DNA of 64,000 bases from Anaerocolumna aminovalerica (GCF_900115365.1 NZ_FOWD01000014.1:44282-108281); one strand, 5' to 3'; counted from the first letter of the stretch, positions 16,969-26,194 are shown. The notes: generated by a model not told the origin, from the letters alone. Numbers and translations: made by a program.

Positions 16969-17508
16969 TCATCTTTTATATTTGTTTATAGGATTATCAC
17001 TCCAAATTTGTACTTCAATATATCTTTCGGGTCCAAACTTACCATCATGATTCCAATCCTGGGGAAGTCCATATTTTTTTATTATTGCAAGAATTTCATC
17101 ATACATATAAACCTTTTTTCGATATTCTTTTGAATCATCTACTTTTGGACTAAATGTTGGGTGTGAATCCCCATATGTAAATGATATTGTTTTTAAATCA
17201 AACTCTTCTATAGGTATTTTAATATATGCACTATTCTCATACCATGTAGAAAGCCATGGGCTATGTTCTACAACCATATAATGTGGTGCATTTCTTGTGA
17301 CACTTCCACCCTTTTTAATAAATAGATTCCTTATAAGTTCTTCGTAATATAATCTTGTTTCCATATATTCAACGTGTCTTCCTGCACATTGAACATTGGG
17401 TTTATTTTGTTTAAACTCATTAAGTACCTTTTTAGCCTCATCTATGGGGATATCTGATAAATTCATAAATGGTCCAATAGACTTGTCATAATAATGGTAT
17501 AGATACAT
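16969..17508 (-). CDS. Conserved-looking hypothetical protein
   Basis: A soluble 179-residue protein not assigned to a family. It starts MYLYHYYDKSIGPF and is rich in aromatic residues, with segments PHYMVVEHSPWLSTWYE and KIPIEEFDLKTISFTYGDSH. No signal peptide, membrane segment or catalytic motif is recognised. The start at 17508 has AAGGATG upstream. Codon use resembles the neighbours, so it is likely a real gene. It is convergent with the ABC-2 exporter. Confidence 0.65.
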   Translation of the reverse strand: MYLYHYYDKSIGPFMNLSDIPIDEAKKVLNEFKQNKPNVQCAGRHVEYMETRLYYEELIRNLFIKKGGSVTRNAPHYMVVEHSPWLSTWYENSAYIKIPIEEFDLKTISFTYGDSHPTFSPKVDDSKEYRKKVYMYDEILAIIKKYGLPQDWNHDGKFGPERYIEVQIWSDNPINKYKR

Positions 17509-18046
17509 TTCTCACATCCTTTTAATTTTAATATATTTTCTGCCACAGAAAGAGATACTCATGGTCTAATGAAAGAACATAACTCTTATGACTATCTGTA
17601 CGAAAAATAGAATCATCTCCAATACGACCATAATTCATATTGTAACGATGCATATAATATTTTCTATATTAATACTTTCAAGAAGTTCTACATATATTTA
17701 ACTATTAAATATCATTCAAAAACTTTAGTATAATCCCTTTGCATAGCAACGCCATGTTTTCAAAATAGATTAATTTATTTATGATCATTAATAAAAAATA
17801 GTAGTAATAAGCTGGTCTATCTTTACCTTATGTTTAATCTAGTTTCATAATTAAATTTCTAAAAATTAAAAGATAGTTTTAATACTTTTTATAATACCGT
17901 TTTTCATGAATTCATTTCTCTCTATAGATGCTACAATTACAAATATGTAAAAAATTACATAAAGTGTTGACATTATAAATTTATTATAAATTCAATTATA
18001 ACTTATACTTTTAACAATTATATTTACCACCATATTTTTCAATACC
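17509..18046. other. Intergenic stretch with a possible gene remnant, no intact gene
   Basis: Minus-strand frames across about 17528-17690 read as a short coding-like segment (ending SLDHEYLFLWQKIY before a stop) only if one frameshift is allowed, so this may be the tail of a decayed gene. The remainder to 18046 is very AT-rich with no feature identified. Confidence 0.3.
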
Positions 18047-18317
18047 CAGCTTTGCCCTCAAAAACGTAAACAGAACTTTGAAAATAGGGGATATAGGTTT
18101 CTTGTGACTTTGGGAAATTCGTTATGGTTCTTATAGGATAGAAATCCCGCCAATCATTGAAAATGGATAACTCGGTGGCAACGCCACCGAGTTATCCATT
18201 TTCAATGATGTTTTAAGGGATTGCTGTCCTATTAGAACCATCGAATTCCCCTATGGAACAAGAAACCTATATCCCCTGTTCTCAAAGTACTTCCACCAGC
18301 TTTAATGGGCAAAGCGT
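18047..18317. repeat. Large palindromic element, CGCTTTGC/GCAAAGCT family
   Basis: A 271-base imperfect palindrome, with ends CAGCTTTGCCC and GGGCAAAGCGT. The central 27-bp arms (18153-18179 and 18183-18209) are perfectly complementary around the three-base loop AAC. Outer blocks pair imperfectly, e.g. GGGGATATAGGTTTCTTGT near 18087 with its complement near 18265. The ends match those of the elements at 16772, 56709 and 57346. Confidence 0.75.
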
Positions 18318-18386
18318 ACATCAAATATACTACGATTACCTTTTTTAAAAATATATTAGAAATGTTTATACTTTTTTAACATTCTC

Positions 18387-18415
18387 TTGAATTCAGTTGT
18401 TTAAGGTGGTATACT
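18387..18415 (+). promoter_or_regulatory. Promoter of the liv operon
   Basis: TTGAAT (18387-18392), a 17-base spacer ending TGG, and TATACT (18410-18415). It lies 57 bases before the binding-protein start; no operator palindrome was seen. Confidence 0.65.
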
Positions 18416-18472
18416 ACTAAAGTATAAAGAACAAATGTCTTTCACAGAAAGACAAATAGGAGGAGGTATTTT

Positions 18473-19651
18473 ATGAAACGCAAAGTATTTGCTGTTGCAC
18501 TTTGCTTAAGCTTAGTTGTAAGCTTGTTTACTGCCTGTAGCAGTAAACCAACCAGTACAGATGGAGGTAAAGTAATTAAAATTGGTGTCTTTGAACCTCT
18601 TACAGGAGAAAATGGCGGTGGTGGTTTCCAGGAAGCTCTGGGTATGCGTTATGCTAATAAGGTATATCCAACTGTGGAAATCGGTGGAGAAACTTATAGA
18701 ATTGAATTAGTGGAAGTAGATAACAAAAGTGATAAAACAGAGGCAGTAAGTGCCGCACAGAATTTAATCAGCTCCGATGTCAGTGTTGTACTTGGCTCTT
18801 ATGGTTCCGGTGTATCTATTGCAGCCGGCGAGATTTTTGCAGAAGCTAAAGTTCCTGCAATCGGTGCTTCCTGTACAAATCCTCAGGTTACACTTGGTAA
18901 TGACTATTACTTCCGTGTATGCTTCTTAGACCCATTCCAGGGTACTGTAATGGCTAACTATGCATTTCAGGAAGGTGCAAAAAAAGCAGCTGTCATTACA
19001 CAACTTGGTGATGATTATTCCTCCGGTCTTGGCAGCTATTTTGTAACAGCTTTCAAAGAACTGGCTGGTGATGGTGCCATTGTCAGTGAAGAACAATTCC
19101 AGACAAATCAAACTGACTTTAAGGCAATCCTAACCAATGTAAAAGCGGCAAATCCAGATGTAATATTTGCTCCCTCTTCCATTGCTACTGCTCCTCTAAT
19201 TATTAAGCAGGCCCGTGAACTTGGAATTACAGCGACTATTATGGCAGGTGACACTTGGGAGAACTCATCTATTATTGAAAATGCAGGGGAATACGCAGAG
19301 GGTGTAGTTCTTTCCACTTTCTATGATGAAGCAGATCCGGCAACCGATGAAGCAAAATCTTTTGTTAAAGGATTTAAAGAATACTTAAAAGAGAACAAAC
19401 AATCAGAGATTATTCCTGCAGTATCTGCACTTGGATATGATGCTTACATAGTTGCACTTGAAGCAATCAAACAAGCAGATTCCACAGACCCAGCAGCTAT
19501 TCGTGACGCGTTAGCAAAAGTAGAAAAAGATGCCGTTACCGGTGGTATTTCCTTTGATGAAAATGGTGATGCGAAAAAGGATATTGCTTTTATTAAGGCA
19601 GTTAAAGGCGGGACTTTTGAATTCTTAAAGACAATAACCGTTGCAAAATAG
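18473..19651 (+). CDS. livJ: Branched-chain amino acid ABC transporter substrate-binding lipoprotein
   Basis: Binding lipoprotein (392 aa) with signal peptide and lipobox FTAC (about residues 19-22). The mature part is the periplasmic-binding type I fold of the LivJ/Leu-Ile-Val group: IKIGVFEPLTGENGG (about 37-51), GSYGSGVSIAAGEIFAEAK (ligand-binding strand-loop, about 103) and FNPDV-like VKAANPDVIFAPSS (about 223). ATG 18473 follows AGGAGGTATTTT. It heads a complete livJHMGF set. Two hairpins follow the gene, consistent with higher expression of the binding protein than of the membrane genes. Confidence 0.92.
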   Translation: MKRKVFAVALCLSLVVSLFTACSSKPTSTDGGKVIKIGVFEPLTGENGGGGFQEALGMRYANKVYPTVEIGGETYRIELVEVDNKSDKTEAVSAAQNLISSDVSVVLGSYGSGVSIAAGEIFAEAKVPAIGASCTNPQVTLGNDYYFRVCFLDPFQGTVMANYAFQEGAKKAAVITQLGDDYSSGLGSYFVTAFKELAGDGAIVSEEQFQTNQTDFKAILTNVKAANPDVIFAPSSIATAPLIIKQARELGITATIMAGDTWENSSIIENAGEYAEGVVLSTFYDEADPATDEAKSFVKGFKEYLKENKQSEIIPAVSALGYDAYIVALEAIKQADSTDPAAIRDALAKVEKDAVTGGISFDENGDAKKDIAFIKAVKGGTFEFLKTITVAK

Positions 19652-19669
19652 TCTCTAACTATTAGTCAA

Positions 19670-19708
19670 AGCGGATATTCCACTTGCCTACAGGCAAGTT
19701 TATCCGCT
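19670..19708 (+). terminator. Hairpin after livJ, likely attenuator or mRNA stabiliser
   Basis: AGCGGATA (19670-19677) and ACTTGCC (19682-19688) pair with GGCAAGT (19693-19699) and TATCCGCT (19701-19708). No T-run follows, so it is more likely a 3' stabilising or partial-termination hairpin than a full stop. Confidence 0.55.
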
Positions 19709-19841
19709 TACGCTACTTGTTCATAATCTCATTGCCACTACGTGACATTTCAGCAGAAGCTTGAACTCCTGCTGAATCAGGAAAGTCCTTACCCCCGCTT
19801 GCAGAAGTGGGGCTCTTACCTGATGAGGTTAAAGTATATTA

Positions 19842-19873
19842 AGAGGCTGCCTGCTACATTTGCGGCAGCCTCT
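19842..19873 (+). terminator. Second intergenic hairpin between livJ and livH
   Basis: AGAGGCTGCC (19842-19851) is perfectly complementary to GGCAGCCTCT (19864-19873), 40 bases before livH. It lacks a T-run. Weaker complementary segments occur between the two hairpins. It may tune livHMGF expression. Confidence 0.5.
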
Positions 19874-19913
19874 ACTGCTTTAGAGGAAAAGATAAAATAT
19901 TGGAGGACATCAC

Positions 19914-20795
19914 ATGACTTTATCCACATTTTTTCAGCATATTTTAACAGGGATATCCCTTGGCGGTGCTTATGCTTTAATCGCTATTGGATATACAATG
20001 GTATATGGTATTCTCCGCCTGATAAACTTTGCACATGGTGACATATTCATGATGGCAGGTTATTTCATGATATTTTCAATGGCAAGTCTACCATGGCAGA
20101 TTGCAATCCCTATGGTATGTATCCTAACAATTATATTGGGAGTTGTAATAGAACGGGTGGCTTATAAACCACTGCGAACAGCCCCTCGAATGTCAATTAT
20201 GATTTCAGCCATTGCGGTATCCTATCTGTTACAGAATCTGGCTACCTATTTATTTACTGCACTTCCACGTGCATATCCGGAAATACCTTTCCTAAAGAAA
20301 ATATTCCAGTTCGGTACAGTTTCTGCCTCTTTGGTTACTTTTATAACACCGGTACTTACTATTCTTTTGGTTATTGCTCTAATGTTCCTTATTAACCATA
20401 CAAAAATCGGTATTGCCATTCGAGGAGTATCAAAAGATTTTGAAACAGCACAGCTAATGGGAATTCGTATCAACAAAGTTATCAGTGTAACCTTTGTAAT
20501 TGGTTCCTTCCTGGCTGCCATTGGTTCCATTTTATACTTTACAGACCGTATGTCAGTAACACCTTTTAGCGGAACACTACCGGGATTAAAATGTTTCGTT
20601 GCAGCGGTTCTTGGGGGAATCGGCAGCATTCCCGGAGCTGTGGTAGGTGGTTTTGTAATCGGTATTAGTGAAACCCTTTTAGTAGCCCTAGGATATTCCA
20701 CCTTTAGTGATGCTTTTACATTTGCTTTATTAATTGTCATTTTGTTATTCCGCCCTACTGGTTTGTTTGGCGAGAAAAATATTGACAAGGTTTAG
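19914..20795 (+). CDS. livH: Branched-chain amino acid ABC transporter permease LivH
   Basis: Membrane subunit (293 aa) with about eight hydrophobic segments. Family motifs include GGAYALIAIGYTMVYGILRL (about residues 14-33), LINFAHGDIFMMAGY (about 32-46) and the C-terminal AVLGGIGSIPGAVVGG (about 230-245). ATG 19914 follows TGGAGG. It lies 262 bases after livJ and 16 bases before livM, with which it forms the transmembrane pathway. Confidence 0.92.
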   Translation: MTLSTFFQHILTGISLGGAYALIAIGYTMVYGILRLINFAHGDIFMMAGYFMIFSMASLPWQIAIPMVCILTIILGVVIERVAYKPLRTAPRMSIMISAIAVSYLLQNLATYLFTALPRAYPEIPFLKKIFQFGTVSASLVTFITPVLTILLVIALMFLINHTKIGIAIRGVSKDFETAQLMGIRINKVISVTFVIGSFLAAIGSILYFTDRMSVTPFSGTLPGLKCFVAAVLGGIGSIPGAVVGGFVIGISETLLVALGYSTFSDAFTFALLIVILLFRPTGLFGEKNIDKV

Positions 20796-20811
20796 GAAAG
20801 GAGGAGCTTGT

Positions 20812-21948
20812 ATGAAGAATTCAAAAAAGATTACCTATTCTATTATTTTAGCAGTAATCATTCTTGCCTTCCTATTCTTTTTAGAAACCAATAAGGCAAA
20901 CTATGGCATGGCATATACCGTACTTATGAAAGGTGCTATTTTAGCAGTTGTTGCAGTTTCCATGAACTTAGTAACCGGATTTACCGGTTTATTCTCCTTA
21001 GGTCAGGCAGGATTTATGGCAATCGGTGCATATATTACAGCTATATTCTTAATTCCCACAGATACCATACAGGATGTATATTACATAAGCGGTGTATCAC
21101 CGGCAATTATGAATTTTAAAAACTTATTGGATTCCACTCCAGGCTGGTTACAGGTCATTAATCCCTATATTGCATTAATGACCGGAGGTTTGGCAGCGGC
21201 ATTATTCGCAGCCTTAATCGGTATTCCTGTTCTTAGGTTAAAAAGCGATTACCTTGCCATCGCAACACTTGGTTTCTCTGAAATCATGCGTGCAATTATA
21301 TCCAGTCCTCAATTGGATACCATAACAAATGGCTCTTATGGTTTGAAGAAAATCCATGGTTTTTCCTCCATCATACAGACCTTTACTATTGCTGCAGTTT
21401 GTATAACATTTATGGTATTGTTAATCCGCAGTACTTATGGAAGGGCATTTAAAGCCATTCGGGAAGACGATACCGCCGCAGAAGCTATGGGTATTAATCT
21501 GTTTAAACATAAACAGTTATCCTTTGTAGTTGGTTCTTTTTTCTCAGGTGTCAGCGGAGGAATGCTTGCCATGTTTATGCGTTCCATTGATTCCAAAACT
21601 TTCAGCGTTTCCTTAACCTATGATATTCTGTTAATAGTTGTTATCGGTGGAATCGGAAGTGTAACAGGCAGCGTAATTTCGGCACTTTTAGTAACCGTAA
21701 GTAAAGAATGGTGGCTGCGTTTCTTCGATAACCCCCTTTATATCGGAAGTTTTCAGGTTCCGTTTTTCCGTACTGGTTTCCGTATGGTAGTTTTCTCTAT
21801 CATACTGCTGGCTGTGGTACTCTTCTATCAGAGAGGGCTTATGGGTAAAAGTGAATTCTCCTGGGAGAAGATTGGAAAAAGTGTTTCAGGATTAAAAGGA
21901 TTTATCCTGAAAAAAACCTCTAAAGGAGGTTCTAACCATGTCAAATAG
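20812..21948 (+). CDS. livM: Branched-chain amino acid ABC transporter permease LivM
   Basis: Second membrane subunit (378 aa), with hydrophobic helices throughout. It contains NLVTGFTGLFSLGQAGFM (about residues 47-64), IPVLRLKSDYLAIATLGFSE (about 138-157) and VVIGGIGSVTGSVISA (about 276-291), typical of LivM. ATG 20812 has AGGAGG upstream; the longer open frame to 20734 overlaps livH and is not used. The 3' end overlaps livG by 11 bases. Confidence 0.92.
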   Translation: MKNSKKITYSIILAVIILAFLFFLETNKANYGMAYTVLMKGAILAVVAVSMNLVTGFTGLFSLGQAGFMAIGAYITAIFLIPTDTIQDVYYISGVSPAIMNFKNLLDSTPGWLQVINPYIALMTGGLAAALFAALIGIPVLRLKSDYLAIATLGFSEIMRAIISSPQLDTITNGSYGLKKIHGFSSIIQTFTIAAVCITFMVLLIRSTYGRAFKAIREDDTAAEAMGINLFKHKQLSFVVGSFFSGVSGGMLAMFMRSIDSKTFSVSLTYDILLIVVIGGIGSVTGSVISALLVTVSKEWWLRFFDNPLYIGSFQVPFFRTGFRMVVFSIILLAVVLFYQRGLMGKSEFSWEKIGKSVSGLKGFILKKTSKGGSNHVK

Positions 21949-22786
21949 TATATTAAGATTAGAAGATATCACCATGCAGTTTGGGGGAGTTGTTGCAGTC
22001 GATAATTTATCACTGGAAGTAAATCAGAATGAGATAGTTTCCTTAATTGGCCCAAATGGTGCCGGAAAAACCACTGCCTTTAATGTGGTAACCGGTGTTT
22101 ATGCACCAACTAACGGAGCCATTTATTTTAAAGATAACTTAATAACCAGTAACTATCCAAAAGGCTCCATGAAGAAACTATATGCCGGACAAAATAATGG
22201 CAAATTCAATACCAGAATAGAGAAAACACCGGATCAGATTACAAAACTTGGCGTAGCCCGTACCTTTCAAAATATCAGGCTCTTTAAAGATCTGACTGCA
22301 TTTGAAAATGTCCTTATTGCCAAACATATGCGGGCAAAAGCCAACTTCCTTTCAGCCACACTTTGCCTGAATCACAAAGAGGAACATACTATGAGGGAGG
22401 AAACCTTAGAATTGCTTAACATCCTTGGTTTAACCGATGTAAAAGATGAAAAAGCAAGTTCCCTTCCCTATGGTCAGCAAAGACACTTAGAAATTGCCCG
22501 TGCCCTTGCTACAAAACCGGAGCTTTTATTATTGGATGAACCTGCTGCCGGGATGAATCCACAGGAAACCGGGGAATTAACAGCTTTCATTCATGATATA
22601 CGTTCTAAATTCAACTTAACTGTATTCATGATTGAACACCACATGGATCTGGTTATGGAGATATCAGACCGTATCTACGTTTTAGACTTTGGTAAATTAA
22701 TTGCTTCCGGAATTCCGGAGGAAGTTCAGAATAATCAGCGGGTTATTGACGCATATTTGGGGGTACAGGAAGATGGCGAAGAATAA
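21938..22786 (+). CDS. livG: Branched-chain amino acid ABC transporter ATPase LivG
   Basis: ATPase (282 aa) with Walker A GPNGAGKTTAF (about residues 37-47), the LivG-type insertion after the first strand set, FQNIRLFKDLTAFENVLIA (about 110-128), the signature region SLPYGQQRHLEIARALA (about 175) and Walker B LLLLDEPAAGMNP (about 195). AAAGGAGG precedes the ATG, inside the livM coding end. It pairs with LivF as a heterodimer. Confidence 0.92.
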   Translation: MSNSILRLEDITMQFGGVVAVDNLSLEVNQNEIVSLIGPNGAGKTTAFNVVTGVYAPTNGAIYFKDNLITSNYPKGSMKKLYAGQNNGKFNTRIEKTPDQITKLGVARTFQNIRLFKDLTAFENVLIAKHMRAKANFLSATLCLNHKEEHTMREETLELLNILGLTDVKDEKASSLPYGQQRHLEIARALATKPELLLLDEPAAGMNPQETGELTAFIHDIRSKFNLTVFMIEHHMDLVMEISDRIYVLDFGKLIASGIPEEVQNNQRVIDAYLGVQEDGEE

Positions 22787-23498
22787 TTTATTATCAATAG
22801 AAGATCTATGTGTATCCTATGGAGGTATTAAAGCAGTAAAAGGAATCAGCCTTGTTGTATCGGAAGGTGATATTGTTACCTTAATTGGAGCAAATGGTGC
22901 GGGAAAAAGCACCATACTTCGAACTATATCCGGCCTGGTAAAACCGGAAAGGGGTAAAATCACTTATAACGGAGAAGATATAACAGGTGCTCAGACTACT
23001 ACTCTTGTAGAAAAAGGTATCACTTTGGTACCGGAAGGACGGCGGGTATTCCCTAATCTGACCGTTTTAGAAAACCTGAAGATTGGTGCTTATTTACGTA
23101 AGGATAATCTGGAGGAGGATATTCAAAGAATATATAAACTATTTCCCAGACTGGAGGAGCGTTCCTGGCAGCTTGCAGGAACCCTTTCCGGTGGTGAACA
23201 GCAGATGTTAGCAGTAGGCCGTGCCTTAATGAGCAGACCAAAACTAATCATGATGGATGAACCCTCTCTGGGGCTTGCACCCATTATCGTTAATGAAATC
23301 ATGAACATTATAAAAACAATTAACAAGGAAGGTGTAACCATCCTTTTGGTAGAACAAAATGCCAACCTTGCATTAAGAATCGCCCATGGCGGTTATGTAT
23401 GTGAAACCGGTAATATAACCATGGAAGGCACAGGTATGGAGCTGTTAAATGATGAAACTGTTAAGGCTGCATATCTTGGAAAAGCAAAGAAAAAGTAA
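22773..23498 (+). CDS. livF: Branched-chain amino acid ABC transporter ATPase LivF
   Basis: ATPase (241 aa), last gene of the operon, overlapping livG by 14 bases. Walker A is GANGAGKSTIL (about residues 38-48). The LivF-type loop VPEGRRVFPNLTVLENL (about 87-103), signature LSGGEQQMLAVGRAL (about 138) and Walker B LIMMDEPSLGLAP (about 158) are all present. A terminator follows about 60 bases downstream. Confidence 0.92.
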   Translation: MAKNNLLSIEDLCVSYGGIKAVKGISLVVSEGDIVTLIGANGAGKSTILRTISGLVKPERGKITYNGEDITGAQTTTLVEKGITLVPEGRRVFPNLTVLENLKIGAYLRKDNLEEDIQRIYKLFPRLEERSWQLAGTLSGGEQQMLAVGRALMSRPKLIMMDEPSLGLAPIIVNEIMNIIKTINKEGVTILLVEQNANLALRIAHGGYVCETGNITMEGTGMELLNDETVKAAYLGKAKKK

Positions 23499-23554
23499 AT
23501 ATAATTAAAAGCTTTTAATATCTTAATGGAAGCAAAATCTAATTAGTGATCATT

Positions 23555-23601
23555 AAAAAATATCCTTTCTTATTAATTTCTATACAGAGAGGATATTTTT
23601 T
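23555..23601 (+). terminator. Terminator of the liv operon
   Basis: AAAAATATCCTTTCT pairs with AGAGAGGATATTTTT around a 15-base loop; the right arm runs into a T-rich stretch on the plus strand. It probably also serves the convergent gene at 23664. Confidence 0.75.
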
Positions 23602-23663
23602 ATTGTCTAGTAATAAAGGTTGAATGCCTGATTTTATTAAATTTTTAAGATCTAAAATGCTAT

Positions 23664-24164
23664 TTAAAAACACCTTAATTTACTTATTCTATTAAAAATA
23701 ATGCTTAGAAAATAAAAGTATATAATATTATAAATTACAGAAAAGCATAATAAAATAACTAGTTGAATTATCATATTTCCTGGGATTTTTCCTCCAAAAA
23801 CAGGAATACCAATCCCATAATTCATAATGCTTAAAGTTATGGTTAGAATAAAGGAACTTATTATCCATATAATGCTCTTTCTTTTAGTATAGTAATTACA
23901 GATACCAAGAGACAATCCTATAATTCCATTGGTACATAGAAAAAATAATCCTTCATGAAGGGTAAAAAATATAATAATAGCACTTGCAACAATATAGGAT
24001 AGGACACCCACTTTGGGTTTAATTCTTGAAATAATATAAATTGGAAGCCCGCTAAAAATAGTTAATAATACTAGCATTTCCGAAAAAAAGTATGGTATTA
24101 ACTGAAACAGAGCTGCTAAGGCTGCCAGTAAAGCCCCTAAAACAATAATTCTTGTTTTATTCAA
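23664..24164 (-). CDS. Small hydrophobic membrane protein, possibly S-component-like
   Basis: A 166-residue protein with five or six hydrophobic segments and few charges, a topology resembling small ECF S components or DUF2232-like proteins. The pattern ALLAALAALFQLIPYFFSEM at the N-terminus is compatible with that reading, but no diagnostic motif is recognised. TTG 24164 has GGAGG at six bases. It is convergent with the liv operon and has no ATPase gene nearby. Confidence 0.6.
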   Translation of the reverse strand: MNKTRIIVLGALLAALAALFQLIPYFFSEMLVLLTIFSGLPIYIISRIKPKVGVLSYIVASAIIIFFTLHEGLFFLCTNGIIGLSLGICNYYTKRKSIIWIISSFILTITLSIMNYGIGIPVFGGKIPGNMIIQLVILLCFSVIYNIIYFYFLSIIFNRISKLRCF

Positions 24165-24328
24165 AGTATTCCTCCATATCTATGATTACAATGCATATTC
24201 AAATATACAAATCCCTCAAGTGATTATGCAATTGGAAACTTTTACTGTTTTTATATTATATGTTTTAACTCTTTATTCCATGATTATAGATGCAACAACT
24301 ATAGTGAATGGGAAACCTCATACTCTAT

Positions 24329-25270
24329 TTACTTCGTTTTCTCTATAAACTCTTTTATAGCAGAAGAAACTCTATCCCCATGCCCGGTAATCATATGCCC
24401 CCCTGTTTCAAATATAGCTGTATGAGTTTTTGTACGTTTCATAAACTTTTCAATATTCTCGTACTTTGCCATAGGATCATCCTTTGCGTGAATTACTAAA
24501 ATTGGCGCCGTTATCCGTTCAACTTCATACTGGTCATAATTAATATCCATATCTATGTTGGTAATATGGGTATCTGCCTGAATTCCTTTTTTACGGGGTT
24601 TTACCGGAAGCAATGTCTTATAAATCTCGCTGTCATCTTCTAGTTCTCCTCCAAACATTGGCTTAAAAGCAAAACCTAAATATTTAGTTGTAAACCACAT
24701 TGGAAAATCATTTACAATGGGTGCAGGAGGCCCGGTCATTCCCTTTATTTCTTCTTTTGCCTTTTTCATATTAGGGACACCGGAAGAAAGTAAAATAAGT
24801 CCTTTAACTCGTTCCGGATATTGGATAGCAAAAGATATACCTGAGGCGCCTCCAGCAGAAGTGGTAATAATATATACCTTTTCAATTTCAAGCTTATCAA
24901 TAAGATGCAAAAATGCTTTTGCTTGATTTTTTGGAGTAGGTTCTGATGGTAAATCTGAACCTGGATATCCAAATCGTGATGGTGCTATCTTTCTATACCC
25001 ATTTCCTAATAGTGTTTGTAAAGATTCATATGCCTGATCATACCCTCCGAATATACCATGGGATAAAAGTACAGCTTCACCTGAGCCTGCATTTAGATAA
25101 GTCATTTTTCCAAACTTAGTATCAATAGTTTGAGTTTTATAATCAGCAAGCTTATCATAAGCTCTATGAATATCAATCTTATATTGTATAGTAATGATAA
25201 TTCCAAGTATGACCAAAACTATTAGTAAATACATCCACACTTTTCTGTACCGCCTTTCCTTTACTTTCAA
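24329..25270 (-). CDS. Membrane-anchored alpha/beta hydrolase
   Basis: Alpha/beta-hydrolase (313 aa) with an N-terminal membrane anchor (about residues 11-29), placing the enzyme outside the cytoplasmic membrane. The oxyanion region is VLLSHGIFGGYDQ (about 66-78), the nucleophile elbow is ITTSAGGASG (Ser about 138), the acid is likely Asp in VIHAKDDPMAKYEN (about 262) and the base is His in ETGGHMITGHGDR (about 290). TTG 25270 follows AGGAGGTAATAA. It lies 45 bases downstream of the tetR-type gene, so probably co-transcribed and under its control. The substrate is unknown. Confidence 0.8.
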   Translation of the reverse strand: MKVKERRYRKVWMYLLIVLVILGIIITIQYKIDIHRAYDKLADYKTQTIDTKFGKMTYLNAGSGEAVLLSHGIFGGYDQAYESLQTLLGNGYRKIAPSRFGYPGSDLPSEPTPKNQAKAFLHLIDKLEIEKVYIITTSAGGASGISFAIQYPERVKGLILLSSGVPNMKKAKEEIKGMTGPPAPIVNDFPMWFTTKYLGFAFKPMFGGELEDDSEIYKTLLPVKPRKKGIQADTHITNIDMDINYDQYEVERITAPILVIHAKDDPMAKYENIEKFMKRTKTHTAIFETGGHMITGHGDRVSSAIKEFIEKTK

Positions 25271-25315
25271 TTATTACCTCCTGCTATAAAATGCAACAAT
25301 TTCAATTATTTCAGA

Positions 25316-25927
25316 TTAATGGTATAATTTTGAAAATTGTATTATATGGTCTTCCAGAATATCAAGTACTTCTTTCTCTTCTTCCAGAGCTCCATCATAT
25401 TTATTTAATAACAGAAATATGGGTGAATAAAAATGAAGAGCCATAATATATGGATCACATTGAATAAATACACCTTGTTCTATCATTCTTCCAAATAAAG
25501 TTTTTTCAAAATTTATTGGTCCATCCATAAAGAAATTGCGAAATACTTCACCAACCAAATTATTTTTAAATTGCTCCATAATAAGCATTTTTCGAAACTT
25601 TGAAGCAAAATCATCTTTTAAGAAATACAAAAACATTTTTTTTGCCAGATTTATAAGCATCTGCTCTGATACATCCAAATACTTACTTACCACTTCACTT
25701 ATTTCCCCATGGGGTACTTCCATGCTGGAAATTGCTTCTTCATAGCGAATGGACATTTCATTTATAATACTTTCAAAGATATCTTGCTTACTTTTAAAAT
25801 GGTTATAAAGAGAGGATGCTTTTATACCAACTGCATTTGCTATGTCCCGCATTGAAACTCCTTCATAACCTTTCTTTGAAAACAAAGTTAATGCCTGATA
25901 AATAATAGTTTCTTTTGTATTCTCCAT
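25316..25927 (-). CDS. TetR-family transcriptional regulator
   Basis: TetR-type repressor (203 aa). The N-terminal helix-turn-helix is clear: ETIIYQALTLFSKKGYEGVS (about residues 5-24), MRDIANAVGIKASSLYNHFK (about 25-44), then KQDIFESI. The C-terminal ligand domain is variable and gives no ligand. ATG 25927 has GGAG at seven bases; the upstream TTG 25948 is less likely. Two inverted-repeat operators overlap its promoter (26056-26103), so autoregulation with the downstream hydrolase is likely. Confidence 0.85.
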   Translation of the reverse strand: MENTKETIIYQALTLFSKKGYEGVSMRDIANAVGIKASSLYNHFKSKQDIFESIINEMSIRYEEAISSMEVPHGEISEVVSKYLDVSEQMLINLAKKMFLYFLKDDFASKFRKMLIMEQFKNNLVGEVFRNFFMDGPINFEKTLFGRMIEQGVFIQCDPYIMALHFYSPIFLLLNKYDGALEEEKEVLDILEDHIIQFSKLYH

Positions 25928-26055
25928 TGTAATTCTCCATTCTTCCAAAACACCTCTGATTTGGGCGTCACAGCAATATTTACTTAAATATTCATTTCAC
26001 TATTCACTTATGAAACAATCTTGATTTTTTATAATCTCACTTCTTTTATGGCTAA

Positions 26056-26103
26056 ACTAACAAGTGTTAGTTTTATTTTAACTAACATTTGTTAGTATGT
26101 CAA
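26056..26103 (-). promoter_or_regulatory. tetR promoter with two near-identical operators
   Basis: On the minus strand: TTGACA (26103-26098), 17-base spacer, TAAAAT (26080-26075). Operator one, ACTAACA-TT-TGTTAGT (26081-26096), fills the spacer. Operator two, ACTAACA-AG-TGTTAGT (26056-26071), starts just past the -10. The centres are 25 bases apart. This is a textbook occlusion arrangement for a TetR repressor. Confidence 0.85.
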
Positions 26104-26159
26104 TAGGGTATAATAATACTGTAGCTGTAAGTTCTGCAAAAAAAGTTATAAAAGGAAAA

Positions 26160-26194
26160 AAACAGCCTGCAAACATAATAATTTGAGGCTGTTT
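26160..26194 (-). terminator. Terminator after the M16 protease gene
   Basis: AAACAGCCT (26160-26168) and AGGCTGTTT (26186-26194) form a stem which on the minus strand is followed by a T-run. It lies about 30 bases past the protease stop. Confidence 0.75.

Noticed and set aside
19742..20041. 99-codon plus-strand frame overlapping livH
   Set aside because: It is out of frame with livH, which is a clear permease; it covers only part of the intergenic hairpins.
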